This document shows, piece after piece, positions 36,574 to 45,298 of a DNA stretch of 64,000 nt. The stretch's first letter is position 1. Each line of letters begins with the position of its first letter. The notes beneath the pieces are model-generated. The model was not told the DNA's origin, ran no database searches, and saw nothing but the letters and a program-made list of their open reading frames with translations. The DNA comes from M30B53 sp964600785 (GTDB taxonomy: Bacteria; Planctomycetota; Planctomycetia; Pirellulales; UBA1268): positions 5,077 to 69,076 of the forward strand of contig CAZRKH010000005.1 of NCBI GenBank assembly GCA_964600785.1. Direction: 5' to 3'. The position numbers and the translations under genes were made by a program.

Positions 36574-36891
36574 TCACGAGTCGGCCGGCTTCGGCTGCGG
36601 CTTGGCATCGGACCCCTTCGATCCACCGTCAGACTTGCCATCGGAGCCACCCTTCGCCCCGCCGGCCTTGCCGCCGGAGTCGGCCGCCGCCTGCTTCTTG
36701 TAGGAATCGCTGCGGTAGTCGGTGGTGTAAAAGCCGGAGCCTTTGAACATGATCGCGGCACCCGGCCCGATCAGGCGACGGAGCTTTTTCTTACCACATT
36801 CCGGACAGGTACGCTTGACCTTGTCGGTGATCGACTGGAAGAGTTCGAAGGCATGACCGCAGGCATCGCAGACATAGTCGTAGGTGGGCAT
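36574..36891 (-). CDS. FmdB-family zinc-ribbon protein
   Basis: A 105-residue protein whose first 60 residues form an FmdB-type zinc ribbon: MPTYDYVCDACGHAFELFQS, then CPECGKKKLRRLIG and IMFKGSGFYTTDYRS. The C-terminal 40 residues are low-complexity Gly/Lys/Ser/Asp and probably disordered. FmdB proteins are putative regulators, with no firm biochemical role. Its ATG overlaps the grpE stop (ATGA), showing translational coupling inside the chaperone operon, a placement that suggests it is made together with GrpE. Confidence 0.88.
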   Translation of the reverse strand: MPTYDYVCDACGHAFELFQSITDKVKRTCPECGKKKLRRLIGPGAAIMFKGSGFYTTDYRSDSYKKQAAADSGGKAGGAKGGSDGKSDGGSKGSDAKPQPKPADS

Positions 36892-37448
36892 CAGCTGTCA
36901 GACTCCTTGGCCACGATCACCTGCGCCGGCCGCACCACGCGGTCGTGCAGGCAGTATCCCCGGTTGGTGACTCCCACGACCTGGCCGGCCGGCACGCCCG
37001 GCACGGCCTGCTGCAACACCGCGTCGTGAACCGCGGGGTCAAAGGCCGCCCCCTCGGTCTCGATCGGCTTGCAGCCGTGGCTTTCGAGCAGCTTCTCAAT
37101 CTGCTGGGCCGTCATCCGAAAGCCGTTGAGCAGACTCTCGGTGTCGGTGGAGTTTTCGGCCGCCTCGATGGCCCGCAGCATGTTGTCGTGCACCGGCAGG
37201 AGGTCGCGGAGCAGGTCGATCTCCCGATAGCGAAGGGCTTCCTCGAGTTCACGCCGCGAACGCTTGCGGAAATTGTCGAGTTCGGCCTGCACCCGCAGCA
37301 GCCGCTCCTCCGCCTTCTCGAGTTTGCGGGCGAGCCGGTCGGGCTGCCCGCCCGGCTCCACCTCCTGCCCGGCAGCCTCTTCCTGCCCGGCAAACTCGAT
37401 CTCCCCGGCATCGATCCCTTCGGCGTCGTGGTCGTCGTGGCTCGTCAT
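36891..37448 (-). CDS. grpE: Nucleotide exchange factor GrpE
   Basis: GrpE releases ADP from DnaK. The 185-residue protein has an acidic, disordered N terminus (to about 45), the long coiled-coil helix (KLEKAEERLLRVQAELDNFR, KRSRRELEEALRYREIDLLR) and the C-terminal beta wing with GFRMTAQQIEKLL, FDPAVHDAVLQQ and VTNRGYCLHDRVVRPAQVIV. All core features are present. It starts directly after the dnaJ stop with no gap and overlaps fmdB by four bases. No dnaK gene lies in the window, so its partner is encoded elsewhere. Confidence 0.95.
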   Translation of the reverse strand: MTSHDDHDAEGIDAGEIEFAGQEEAAGQEVEPGGQPDRLARKLEKAEERLLRVQAELDNFRKRSRRELEEALRYREIDLLRDLLPVHDNMLRAIEAAENSTDTESLLNGFRMTAQQIEKLLESHGCKPIETEGAAFDPAVHDAVLQQAVPGVPAGQVVGVTNRGYCLHDRVVRPAQVIVAKESDS

Positions 37449-38591
37449 CTACGCTGTCTCCTCGGGATTCTCCCGTGGCTGAAAATAGTCCTTGAGCCTC
37501 TCAAAAAAGCTCGTCCGTTTCGGTGAGACATTCGCCTGCTCCTCGTCGGCGAGTTCCCGAAGCAGCTCCTCGGCACGCGGCGAAAGCGTTTTCGGCACCT
37601 CGATGTGAATCTGCACGACGAGGTCGCCCACGCCGCGGCCGCGAACCTCCGGCATTCCCAGACCCCGCATCCGCAGTGTGGCATCACTCTGAGTTCCGGC
37701 GGGAATCTCCAGCGGCTTGGTGCCGCCGAGTGTCGGCACCTCGATCGTACCTCCCAGAGCCGCCTGGCTGAAGGTGATCGGCACCTCACACAGCAGGTCC
37801 TTGCCATGGCGGTGCAGGAAAGGATGCTCCTCGACCTCGATCACGCAGTAGCAGTCGCCCGGCGGGCCGCCGGCCGAGCCCGGCTCCCCTTCACCCGCGA
37901 GCCGCACCCGCACGTCCTCGTCGACACCCGCGGGAATGGTCACCTTCCGCTCGACACGCTCCTCGACAAGACCCTGCCCGCGGCAGGCCGGGCACTTCTG
38001 TCGCACGATCCGGCCGGCACCCCTGCAGGCCGGGCAGGTGGTCTGCATCCGGAACATGCCGGCCGACTGGATCACCTGGCCCTGGCCGCCACAGTAGTCG
38101 CACGGCTCGGGGGAGGTGCCCCGCCGGGCGCCGGATCCCTCGCAGTCGCCGCAGGTTTCGTGCCGCGTGAAGACGACCTGCTTGACGGCGCCCTCGGCCG
38201 CCTCCTCGAGCGAGAGCCGAATCTCGCAGAACACGTCCTTGCCCTTGCGGGGCCTGGTTCCGCGGCGGCGTCCTCCGAACGCTTCGCCGAAAATGCCACC
38301 TCCGAAGAGTTCTCCAAAGGCGTCGAAGATGTCGGAGATGTCGTTGAAGTCGTGGGTGCCGCCCTGCAGCCCGGCATGGCCGTAGCGATCGTAGCGGCCC
38401 CTCAGCGACGGGTCGGAGAGCACCTCGAAGGCCCGGGCCGCCTCCTTGAAGCGGTCGGCCGCCTCGGCGTTGCCGGGATTGCGGTCCGGGTGGTACCGCA
38501 TCGCGAGTTGGCGGTAGGCGTTGGTGATCTCCTCCGACGATGCCCGCCGCTCGATCCCGAGCACCTCGTAGTAGTCACGCTCCTGGGCCAT
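37449..38591 (-). CDS. dnaJ: Chaperone DnaJ
   Basis: A type I DnaJ co-chaperone of 380 residues that delivers substrates to DnaK. J domain with HPD in AMRYHPDRNPGN; Gly/Phe-rich linker (FGELFGGGIFGEAFGG); zinc domain with four CxxCxGxG repeats (CGDCEGSG, CDYCGGQG, CPACRGAG, CPACRGQG); and C-terminal substrate domains with HPFLHRHGKDLLCEVPITFS and QAALGG. The ATG at 38591 fits the family start (AQERDYYEVLGIERRAS). It lies 40 bases after the second groEL and abuts grpE. Confidence 0.96.
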   Translation of the reverse strand: MAQERDYYEVLGIERRASSEEITNAYRQLAMRYHPDRNPGNAEAADRFKEAARAFEVLSDPSLRGRYDRYGHAGLQGGTHDFNDISDIFDAFGELFGGGIFGEAFGGRRRGTRPRKGKDVFCEIRLSLEEAAEGAVKQVVFTRHETCGDCEGSGARRGTSPEPCDYCGGQGQVIQSAGMFRMQTTCPACRGAGRIVRQKCPACRGQGLVEERVERKVTIPAGVDEDVRVRLAGEGEPGSAGGPPGDCYCVIEVEEHPFLHRHGKDLLCEVPITFSQAALGGTIEVPTLGGTKPLEIPAGTQSDATLRMRGLGMPEVRGRGVGDLVVQIHIEVPKTLSPRAEELLRELADEEQANVSPKRTSFFERLKDYFQPRENPEETA

Positions 38592-38631
38592 GCCATCTCA
38601 CGCCTTTCCCCGGCGATCCCGGCGAGCCGTC

Positions 38632-40251
38632 TCAGCGGACACTCCCCTCGATCCGATGCTTCTTGAGGTCATCCTTCTCGAGGTTCGTCACAAGGGCCTC
38701 GGTGGTAAGCATCAGCCCCGCGATGCTCGCGGCATTGGTAAGGGCCACTCGCACCACCTTCACCGGATCGATGATGCCCGCCTTGAGCATGTCGACATAC
38801 TCGCCGGTATTGGCGTCGAAGCCGACATTCTTCTCCTTGCGGGCCACCTCGTCGGCGACCACGGAGCCGTCGATCCCGCCGTTGGAGGCAATCTGGCGGA
38901 TCGGGGCCTCCAGCGCCTTGAGCACGATGTTCACACCGGTCCGCTCGTCCCCCTTGGCCTGGGAGGCCGCCTTTTGCACAGCGTCGCGGCACCGCACGAG
39001 GGCCACACCGCCTCCCGGCACGATGCCCTCTTCGACGGCCGCCCGCGTGGCATGCAGGGCATCCTCGACGCGGGCCTTCTTCTGCTTCATCTCGGCCTCG
39101 GTGCCGGCACCGACCGACACGATCGCCACGCCACCGGTGAGCTTGGCAAGCCGCTCCTGGAGCTTCTCGCGGTCGTAATCGCTCTCGGTCGCCTCGATCT
39201 GGTTGCGAATCTGCTGCACCCTCGCCTGCACGTCAGACGCCTTGCCCGCGCCTTCGACGATGGTGGTCTCGTTCTTGTCGACCGTCACGGTCTTGGCCGT
39301 GCCGAGCTGGGAGAGCTCGATGTTCTCCAGCTTGATCCCGAGGTCCTCGCTGAGCAGCGTGCCGCCGGTGAGCGTTGCAATGTCGCCGAGCATCGCCTTG
39401 CGGCGGTCGCCAAATCCGGGCGCTTTGGCCACGCAGACATTCAGCACGCCACGAAGCTTGTTGACCACGAGTGCCGTCAGGGCATCGCCGTCGACATCCT
39501 CGGCGATGATCAACAGCGGCTTGGCCGCCTGGGCGACCTTTTCGAGAAGTGGCACGAGGTCGCGGAGGCTGGAGATCTTCTTTTCGTGGATCAGGATCAG
39601 TGGGTCGGTGAAATGGCAGTCCATCTCCGCCGGCCTGTTGATGAAGTAGGGGGACACATAACCCTTGTCGAACTGCATGCCGTCGACGAATCGAACGGTG
39701 GTCTCGGTGGTCTTTCCCTCCTCGACGGTAATCACACCGTCTTTGCCGACCTTCTGCAGGGCCTCGGCAAGCAGGTCGCCGATCGTGCGATCGTTGTTGG
39801 CGCTGATCGCGCCAACCTGAGCCACCTCCTCGGGCCGGTCGACCGGCTTGGCGATCTCGATGAGATGCCCCACGGCCGCGGCCACGCCCTTTTCGATGCC
39901 GCGGCGGACGGCGGTGGGATTGCTGCCCGCGGCCACCAGCCGGGTGCCCTCGCGGAAGACCTCGCGGGCGAGCACGGTGGCGGTGGTCGTTCCGTCACCG
40001 GCGAGGTCGGAAGTCTTGCTGGCGACCTCGTTGACGAGTTTGGCACCCATGTTTTCGAAGCGGTCTTCGAGATCGACCTCCTTGCTGACCGTCACGCCGT
40101 CTTTGGTGACCGTCGGCCCGCCGAACGACTTGTCGATGATCACATTGTGACCGGTGGGACCCATCGTCACTGCGACGGCATCGGCGAGTTTCTCGACACC
40201 CTTGAGCAGTTTGCCGCGGGCGAAGTCTTCGAAGAGCAGTTGCTTGGACAC
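38632..40251 (-). CDS. groEL: 60 kDa chaperonin GroEL, copy without GGM tail
   Basis: A 539-residue GroEL protein that forms the folding chamber with GroES. The ATPase and hinge features are present: GPTGHNVIIDKSFGGPTVTKDG, AGDGTTTATVLAREVF, and GGGVALVRCRDA. Unlike the copy at 40704, its C terminus ends with KKHRIEGSVR and has no Gly-Gly-Met repeat, so the chamber floor would differ. About two-thirds of residues appear to match the other copy by eye, indicating an old duplication. The start is GTG at 40251 with AGGAG about 9 bases upstream. A GCCGCC-TCAT-GGCGGC hairpin (40274-40289) lies in its leader. Subfunction inferred, not shown. Confidence 0.95.
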   Translation of the reverse strand: MSKQLLFEDFARGKLLKGVEKLADAVAVTMGPTGHNVIIDKSFGGPTVTKDGVTVSKEVDLEDRFENMGAKLVNEVASKTSDLAGDGTTTATVLAREVFREGTRLVAAGSNPTAVRRGIEKGVAAAVGHLIEIAKPVDRPEEVAQVGAISANNDRTIGDLLAEALQKVGKDGVITVEEGKTTETTVRFVDGMQFDKGYVSPYFINRPAEMDCHFTDPLILIHEKKISSLRDLVPLLEKVAQAAKPLLIIAEDVDGDALTALVVNKLRGVLNVCVAKAPGFGDRRKAMLGDIATLTGGTLLSEDLGIKLENIELSQLGTAKTVTVDKNETTIVEGAGKASDVQARVQQIRNQIEATESDYDREKLQERLAKLTGGVAIVSVGAGTEAEMKQKKARVEDALHATRAAVEEGIVPGGGVALVRCRDAVQKAASQAKGDERTGVNIVLKALEAPIRQIASNGGIDGSVVADEVARKEKNVGFDANTGEYVDMLKAGIIDPVKVVRVALTNAASIAGLMLTTEALVTNLEKDDLKKHRIEGSVR

Positions 40252-40273
40252 GTCGTGGTTCTCCTGAATTCTC

Positions 40274-40289
40274 GCCGCCTCATGGCGGC
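40274..40289 (-). other. Inverted repeat in the leader of the second groEL
   Basis: GCCGCC (40274-40279) and GGCGGC (40284-40289) with a TCAT loop, just upstream of the ribosome binding site. It could be a processing or translational control element between groES and groEL. Confidence 0.35.
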
Positions 40290-40340
40290 TGCGTGTGGTC
40301 GCCCGGCGGGCGGTTTGGGGGGGACGTCCTCTCGGTGCGG

Positions 40341-40640
40341 CTAGTTCATGACCTTCGCGAGAATGTCGCTCTCGCGAAGAATTTTGACCTCGTTGCCGTC
40401 GATCTCGATGTCGCTACCGGAGTATTTGCCGTAGATCACCTCATCGCCGACTTCGAGCATCATCTCGGCACGCTGCCCGTTCTCGAGCAGGCGGCCAGGG
40501 CCGAGGGCCTCGACATGGCCCCGCTGCGGCTTCTCCTTGGCGCTGTCGGGCAGGACGATGCCGCCGGCAGTCCGCTCCTCCGCCTCAACCGGAGTGACGA
40601 CAACGCGATCATCGAGGGGACGAATCTTGAGGTTCTTCAT
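40341..40640 (-). CDS. groES: 10 kDa co-chaperonin GroES
   Basis: A 99-residue lid protein for GroEL. It has the family stretches KIRPLDDRVVVTPVEAEERT, the mobile loop TAGGIVLPDSAKEKPQRG and VIYGKYSGSDIEIDG. The ATG at 40640 is preceded by GGAGAA about 10 bases upstream. It lies between the two groEL genes (63 bases after the first, 89 before the second), so a single lid protein may serve two chaperonins. Confidence 0.97.
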   Translation of the reverse strand: MKNLKIRPLDDRVVVTPVEAEERTAGGIVLPDSAKEKPQRGHVEALGPGRLLENGQRAEMMLEVGDEVIYGKYSGSDIEIDGNEVKILRESDILAKVMN

Positions 40641-40703
40641 GAATCAGGTTCTCCGTGGAAGTTGGTTCACAACGAAATCGTGTACGAGTGCGACAGCCGA
40701 CGC

Positions 40704-42398
40704 TTACATCATGCCTGGCATGCCGCCCATGCCACCCATGCCTGGCATGCCGCCCATGCCGCCCATGCCACCCATGCCGTGGTGGTCATGGCCGTCACCG
40801 CCGCCCTCTTCCTCCTCCGAGGGAATCTCGGTAATGAGCGACTCGGTCGTCAGCAGCAGTGCCGCCACGCTCGCGGCATTTGAAAGGGCGGTTCGCACGA
40901 CCTTGGCCGGATCGATCACTCCCGCCGCCACAAGGTCACCGTAGTCACCCTTGTCGGCGTCGTAGCCCTCGTTCTTGCCCTTCAACTGACGAACCCGGTT
41001 GACCACAACCGGCCCGTCGACCCCGGCATTGTCGGCGATGGCCTCGAGCGGATACCGCAGGGCGTTGCGGACGATTCCCGCCCCGAGTTTCTCGTCACCC
41101 TCGAGCTGGAGTTTGTCGATCGCCTTCTCGCTGCGAAGCAGGGCCACGCCGCCCCCTGGCACGACACCCTCGGCAAGGGCCGCCTGGACGGCACTTTTGG
41201 CGTCGTCAATGAGCGCCTTCCGCTCCTTCATTTCCGTTTCGGTGGCGGCCCCGACATTGATCTGGGCCACGCCTCCGGCGAGCTTGGCAAGCCGCTCCTG
41301 GAGTTTCTCGCGATCGTAGTCGCTGTCGGTTGACTCAATCTCCTGGCGGATCTGGGCCGCGCGGCCGTCGATCGCCGCCTTGGTGCCCGCCCCGCTGACG
41401 ATTGTCGTGTTTTCCGCCTCGACAATCACCTTCTTCGCCCGGCCAAGGTCGGTGAGCTTCACCGAGTCGAGCTGGATGCCGAGGTCTTTGTACACCGCCT
41501 GGCCGCCGGTGAGCACGGCCAGGTCACCCATGATCGCCTTGCGGCGGTCACCGTAGCCGGGCGCCTTGACCGCCACCGCCTGCAGGATGCCGCGGAGCTT
41601 GTTGACCACCAGGGTGGCCAGGGCCTCGCCCTCCACATCCTCCGCGATGATCACCAGCGGCTTGGCCGCCTTGCTGACCGCCTCGAGCAGCGGCACGAGA
41701 TTCTTGGCGCTCGAGATCTTCTCCTCGAAGATCAGGATGTAGGGATTTTCGAGTTCGCAGACCTGGGAGTCGGCGTCGGTCACGAAGTGTGGCGACAGGA
41801 ATCCACGGTCGAACTGCATGCCCTCCACGACATCGACGGTCGTTTCCGCCTGCTTCCCCTCCTCGACGGTGATCACGCCGTCCTTGCCCACCTTGAGGAA
41901 GGCCTCGGAGAGCACGTTGCCGATCGTGGGATCGTTGTTGCCGGCGATCGTGGCGATCTGCTGGAGTTCCTTTTTGTTTTTTTCGTCGATCGGCGTGGCC
42001 TGAGAGAGGATCGCGTCACTCACCGCCGCAACCGCCTTGTGGATGCCACGCGAGAGCGCCATCGGATCACCCCCGGCCGCGATCATCTTCAGGCCCTCGC
42101 GGAAGATCGCCTCGGCAAGCACGGTGGCCGTGGTGGTGCCGTCACCGGCGACATCGTTGGTCTTGCTGGCGGCCTCTTTGACCAGCTGGGCACCGAGGTT
42201 CTCGTAGGGATCCTCGAGATCGATGTCCTCCGCGACGGTCACGCCGTCTTTGGTGACCTTCGGCGAACCCCAGCCCTTGTCGAGCACCGCGTTGCGACCA
42301 CGAGGGCCCAGCGTGCTCTTCACGGCTCGGGCGAGTTTGGAAACGCCGGCAAGCAACGGCTGCCGTGCCTCATCGTCAAACACCATTTGTTTGGCCAC
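40704..42398 (-). CDS. groEL: 60 kDa chaperonin GroEL, copy with Gly-Gly-Met tail
   Basis: A 564-residue chaperonin and the first gene of the minus-strand cluster. It carries GPRGRNAVLDKGWGSPKVTKDG, VAGDGTTTATVLAEAIF and VVPGGGVALLRSE, and ends in the classical flexible tail rich in Gly-Gly-Met (GGMGGMGGMPGMGGMGGM type), preceded by a His-containing GDGHDHHGMGG. The GTG at 42398 has AGGAG about 7 bases upstream. This copy looks like the housekeeping chaperonin. No CIRCE operator (TTAGCACTC-N9-GAGTGCTAA) is present upstream, so HrcA-type control is not supported here. Confidence 0.96.
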   Translation of the reverse strand: MAKQMVFDDEARQPLLAGVSKLARAVKSTLGPRGRNAVLDKGWGSPKVTKDGVTVAEDIDLEDPYENLGAQLVKEAASKTNDVAGDGTTTATVLAEAIFREGLKMIAAGGDPMALSRGIHKAVAAVSDAILSQATPIDEKNKKELQQIATIAGNNDPTIGNVLSEAFLKVGKDGVITVEEGKQAETTVDVVEGMQFDRGFLSPHFVTDADSQVCELENPYILIFEEKISSAKNLVPLLEAVSKAAKPLVIIAEDVEGEALATLVVNKLRGILQAVAVKAPGYGDRRKAIMGDLAVLTGGQAVYKDLGIQLDSVKLTDLGRAKKVIVEAENTTIVSGAGTKAAIDGRAAQIRQEIESTDSDYDREKLQERLAKLAGGVAQINVGAATETEMKERKALIDDAKSAVQAALAEGVVPGGGVALLRSEKAIDKLQLEGDEKLGAGIVRNALRYPLEAIADNAGVDGPVVVNRVRQLKGKNEGYDADKGDYGDLVAAGVIDPAKVVRTALSNAASVAALLLTTESLITEIPSEEEEGGGDGHDHHGMGGMGGMGGMPGMGGMGGMPGMM

Positions 42399-42467
42399 GA
42401 AAAGCTCCTTCGCGGGTCAGTGATCCGCACCCGGTGGTCGCGGGATCGACGTCTTTCTCTTTGTGAC

Positions 42468-42489
42468 GGCAGGATCGCAAGACCCTGCC
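42468..42489 (-). promoter_or_regulatory. Inverted repeat in the groEL upstream region
   Basis: GGCAGG (42468-42473) and CCTGCC (42484-42489) flank a 10-base spacer about 70 bases before the groEL start. Upstream on the minus strand are a TATACC box (42528-42523) and a TTGAAC-type sequence further out. The region of about 290 bases between groEL and the M42 peptidase gene otherwise holds no gene I can support. Role as operator or leader hairpin is undecided. Confidence 0.3.
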
Positions 42490-42690
42490 CGGCCCGGGCC
42501 GCACCGTTTGGCAGCCAGCTCGGGTATATCCCAGCGAGAGCAACCCGCGTGCCGAGCCGAAATTGCAGCTTGGCAGGGCCGCAATAGAGCGCTATTTCTC
42601 CGTTCAACCGGGAAAACCGCTCCGCCACCATCGCCGCAGACGTGCCGTTTTGGCAGCCCCGCTGCCGTCGCCCGCCGGGCTGGCGGATGC

Positions 42691-43749
42691 TCAGGGAATC
42701 CAGTCAGCGGCCTCGTCGATGCCGCGGACGAAAGCCGCCAGCAGATCGGCGGTGCGGTCGAGGTCGTCGAGTGAAATCGTTTCCACCGCAGAATGCATGT
42801 AGCGGTTGGGTACGCCCACCAGCCCGGTGGCCACGCCGCTACGGGTCGTCTGCAGGACGTTGGCGTCAGTCGGCGTGGCCCGCCCAATCGCCAGCAACTG
42901 GAAGGGAATCGCGGAGGCTTCCGCCGCCGCGACGAGCCGCTCGACGACGCGGGGGCTCATGTTTGGTCCGCGGGAGATGACCGGCCCCCGACCGAGGGCC
43001 ACGTCGCCTTCGGACTTTTTGTCGATCGTCGGGCAGTCGGTGGCATGGGTCACGTCGACCGCGATCGCCACGTGGGGATCGACGGCATGCGCACTGGTGC
43101 GTGCGCCCCGCAGGCCGATCTCCTCCTGCACCGTCGAGGCCACGAAGAGCCCGCACTCCAGCGGGCCGGCCGCCGCCCGCCGGAACCCCTCGAGCACAGC
43201 CCACAGGCCGACCTTGTCATCCATCGCCACCGCCGCGGCCAGGTCGTGCCGCAGCTGCTGGAATCGAAGCGAAAACGTCGCCGAGTCACCGATCCGCACC
43301 ACGCTCTCGGCATCGGCCCGGTCGGTGGCACCGATATCGATCCAGAGATCCTTGAGTTTCGGAACCGTCTTTCGCTCCTCGTCGGTGAGCAGGTGGATCG
43401 GCTTGCGCGAAATGACCCCCGGCACGGGGCCCGACGCGGTCCAGATCACGACATGAGATCCGACGAGTTGGATCGGATCCCAGCCCCCGATCGCAGCCAC
43501 CGAGATGAAGCCCTGTTCGTCGATGTACTGCACGATCAGCCCGATCTGGTCGCAGTGGCCCGCCAGCAACACGCGGACGCCCGCGGAGCGGTTCTTGCTG
43601 CCGATCACGTTGCCGTGGGAATCGCTCGAAACGTCGTCAGCAACCCCGCTGAGGTAGCCGCGAACGAGATCCTGAACCGGCCGCTCGTAGCCCGAGGGGC
43701 TCGGCGTTTCCAGAAGCTGAACGAGAAAATCGCGGGCCGTGGAATCCAT
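42691..43749 (-). CDS. M42-family metallopeptidase (glutamyl aminopeptidase type)
   Basis: A 352-residue cytoplasmic di-metal aminopeptidase of family M42, which builds large tetrahedral complexes and trims peptides. Key segments: LLETPSPSGYERPVQDLVRG, metal His in VLLAGHCDQIGLIV, AMDDKVGLWAVLEGFR, catalytic Glu pair in VQEEIGLRGARTSA, VDVTHATD and the last metal His in NRYMHSAVETISL. All ligands are present. The ATG at 43749 has GAGGAG about 11-15 bases upstream; the frame to 43857 is not supported. It diverges from hom. Confidence 0.92.
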   Translation of the reverse strand: MDSTARDFLVQLLETPSPSGYERPVQDLVRGYLSGVADDVSSDSHGNVIGSKNRSAGVRVLLAGHCDQIGLIVQYIDEQGFISVAAIGGWDPIQLVGSHVVIWTASGPVPGVISRKPIHLLTDEERKTVPKLKDLWIDIGATDRADAESVVRIGDSATFSLRFQQLRHDLAAAVAMDDKVGLWAVLEGFRRAAAGPLECGLFVASTVQEEIGLRGARTSAHAVDPHVAIAVDVTHATDCPTIDKKSEGDVALGRGPVISRGPNMSPRVVERLVAAAEASAIPFQLLAIGRATPTDANVLQTTRSGVATGLVGVPNRYMHSAVETISLDDLDRTADLLAAFVRGIDEAADWIP

Positions 43750-43884
43750 GCGTCGTCGCTCTCCTCGCTGGGTCTGTCGGCTGCCGGCTGCCGGCGTTTT
43801 TCGGTGGGAACCGACGGAGTACAGCGGAGCGTAGCCCTGCCACCCGGGCCAACGCAACCGCCCGCCGTCGCGCCGCGGGCAGGC

Positions 43885-43890
43885 TATGAT
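43885..43890 (+). promoter_or_regulatory. Extended -10-like box ahead of hom
   Basis: AGGCTATGATC contains TATGAT at 43885-43890, 60 bases before the hom ATG. No -35 match is seen at 16-18 bases. Similar GGYTATRAT-type boxes occur upstream of ppa (52506-52511) and msrA (63182-63187, TATTAT). Confidence 0.3.
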
Positions 43891-43950
43891 CGACCGGCGG
43901 CGGTGATTACGATCACAGGTTTCTCACCCGCCACCCCTTCGCATCCCACC

Positions 43951-45276
43951 ATGACCCAGCCCGCGCGGATTGGCATCCTCGGCCTCGGCACCGTCGGCTC
44001 CGGGGTGGTACGGCTGCTCTCGGAATCGGCGGACCACATCGAGCGTCATGTCGGCCGGCGGATCGTGGTCGAACGGGCCGTGGTCCGCCATGCCTCGAAG
44101 GAGCGGGGCCTCGATCTGCCCGCGGGGATCGTCACCGACGACCTGGCGGCGATCAGCAGCGACCCGGGAATCTCGGTGGGGGTGCTGCTGGTGGGCGGCC
44201 TGGAGCCGGCCCGCAGCATGGCGGTGGCCCTTTTGGAGAGCGGCAAAGACCTGGTCACCGCCAACAAGGCCCTGCTCGCCGAGCACGGCCCCGAACTCTT
44301 CGCCCTGGCCCGCGAGCGTGGCCGATCGATCGCCTTCGAGGCGGCCGTGGCCGGCGGCATCCCGATCGTGGCGGCGATCAGCGAGTGCCTCGCGGCCAAC
44401 CGCATCGACTCGATCCGTGGCATTCTCAACGGCACCAGCAACTTCATTCTCTCCCGCATGGAAGAGGAGGGGATCGGCTATGCCGAGGCCCTCGCCCAGG
44501 CCCAGGCCAACGGCTTTGCCGAGGCCGATCCATCGATGGACGTCGACGGTACCGACGCCACACAGAAACTGGCGATCCTCGCCCACCTCGCCTTCGGCAT
44601 GTGGGTGCCCTGGAGGGAGATTCCGCGAACCGGCATCGAGCAATTCGACCCCGCCGTGCTCGAGGATGCCGCCGAACTCGGCTACCGCGTGCGACTGGTG
44701 GCCCTTGCCAGCCGCGGCGACGGCCGGGTCTCGATGCGGGTCGCTCCGGCCCTTGTGAGAATCGGCACCCCGCTCGCCGAGACCCGCGGTGCCTTCAATG
44801 CCGTAAGCATCGTGGGCGATGCGGTGGGGCCGATGTTCTTCCACGGCCTCGGTGCCGGGCAGATGCCGACCGCCTCGGCGGTCGTCGCCGACATCATCGA
44901 CACCGTCGTGGGGCGGGCCGCGATCACCTTCCGCACCACCGGAATGCTCTCGCCGGAGAGCCCCGTCCTCGGCGGCGGCGTCGAGGACGCTCACTTTCTC
45001 AGAATCCATGCCGGCGACCGGCCCGGAGTGCTCGCCGGGCTGACCGGCATCCTCGGCGAGCACGGCATCTCGATCGCGTCGATGATCCAGCGGCCCGAAA
45101 AACCGGTCGGCCGGGAGTCGGCCACCTCCGGCATTCCGCTGGCGATCCTCACCCATCCCGCCCCGCCGGAGACGATGGCGAGGGCGGTGGCGGCCATCGA
45201 CCAATCCGACGACGTGTTTGGCCGGACCGTCTGCCTCGGCGTGCTTGACCAGTCGATCCATGCCGGCCACATCTGA
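43951..45276 (+). CDS. hom: Homoserine dehydrogenase with C-terminal ACT domain
   Basis: Reduces aspartate semialdehyde to homoserine with NAD(P)H. In 441 residues: Rossmann domain ARIGILGLGTVGSGVVRLL, VTANKALLAEHG, the catalytic region FEAAVAGGIPIVAAISECLA, GILNGTSNFILSRMEEEG and GFAEADPSMDVDGTDATQKL, and a C-terminal ACT domain (DRPGVLAGLTGILGEHGISI) for feedback control, usually by threonine. The ATG at 43951 is chosen from the family start; the frame upstream to 42793 is antisense to the M42 gene. It is followed after 22 bases by the ApgM-like gene and then lysC, forming an aspartate-family operon. Confidence 0.96.
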   Translation: MTQPARIGILGLGTVGSGVVRLLSESADHIERHVGRRIVVERAVVRHASKERGLDLPAGIVTDDLAAISSDPGISVGVLLVGGLEPARSMAVALLESGKDLVTANKALLAEHGPELFALARERGRSIAFEAAVAGGIPIVAAISECLAANRIDSIRGILNGTSNFILSRMEEEGIGYAEALAQAQANGFAEADPSMDVDGTDATQKLAILAHLAFGMWVPWREIPRTGIEQFDPAVLEDAAELGYRVRLVALASRGDGRVSMRVAPALVRIGTPLAETRGAFNAVSIVGDAVGPMFFHGLGAGQMPTASAVVADIIDTVVGRAAITFRTTGMLSPESPVLGGGVEDAHFLRIHAGDRPGVLAGLTGILGEHGISIASMIQRPEKPVGRESATSGIPLAILTHPAPPETMARAVAAIDQSDDVFGRTVCLGVLDQSIHAGHI

Positions 45277-45298
45277 CACCGCCGCGTGACCCGTCCCC

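Noticed and set aside
42399..42690. CIRCE operator upstream of groEL
   Set aside because: No TTAGCACTC-N9-GAGTGCTAA or close variant is present; the inverted repeat at 42468 has different sequence and spacing.
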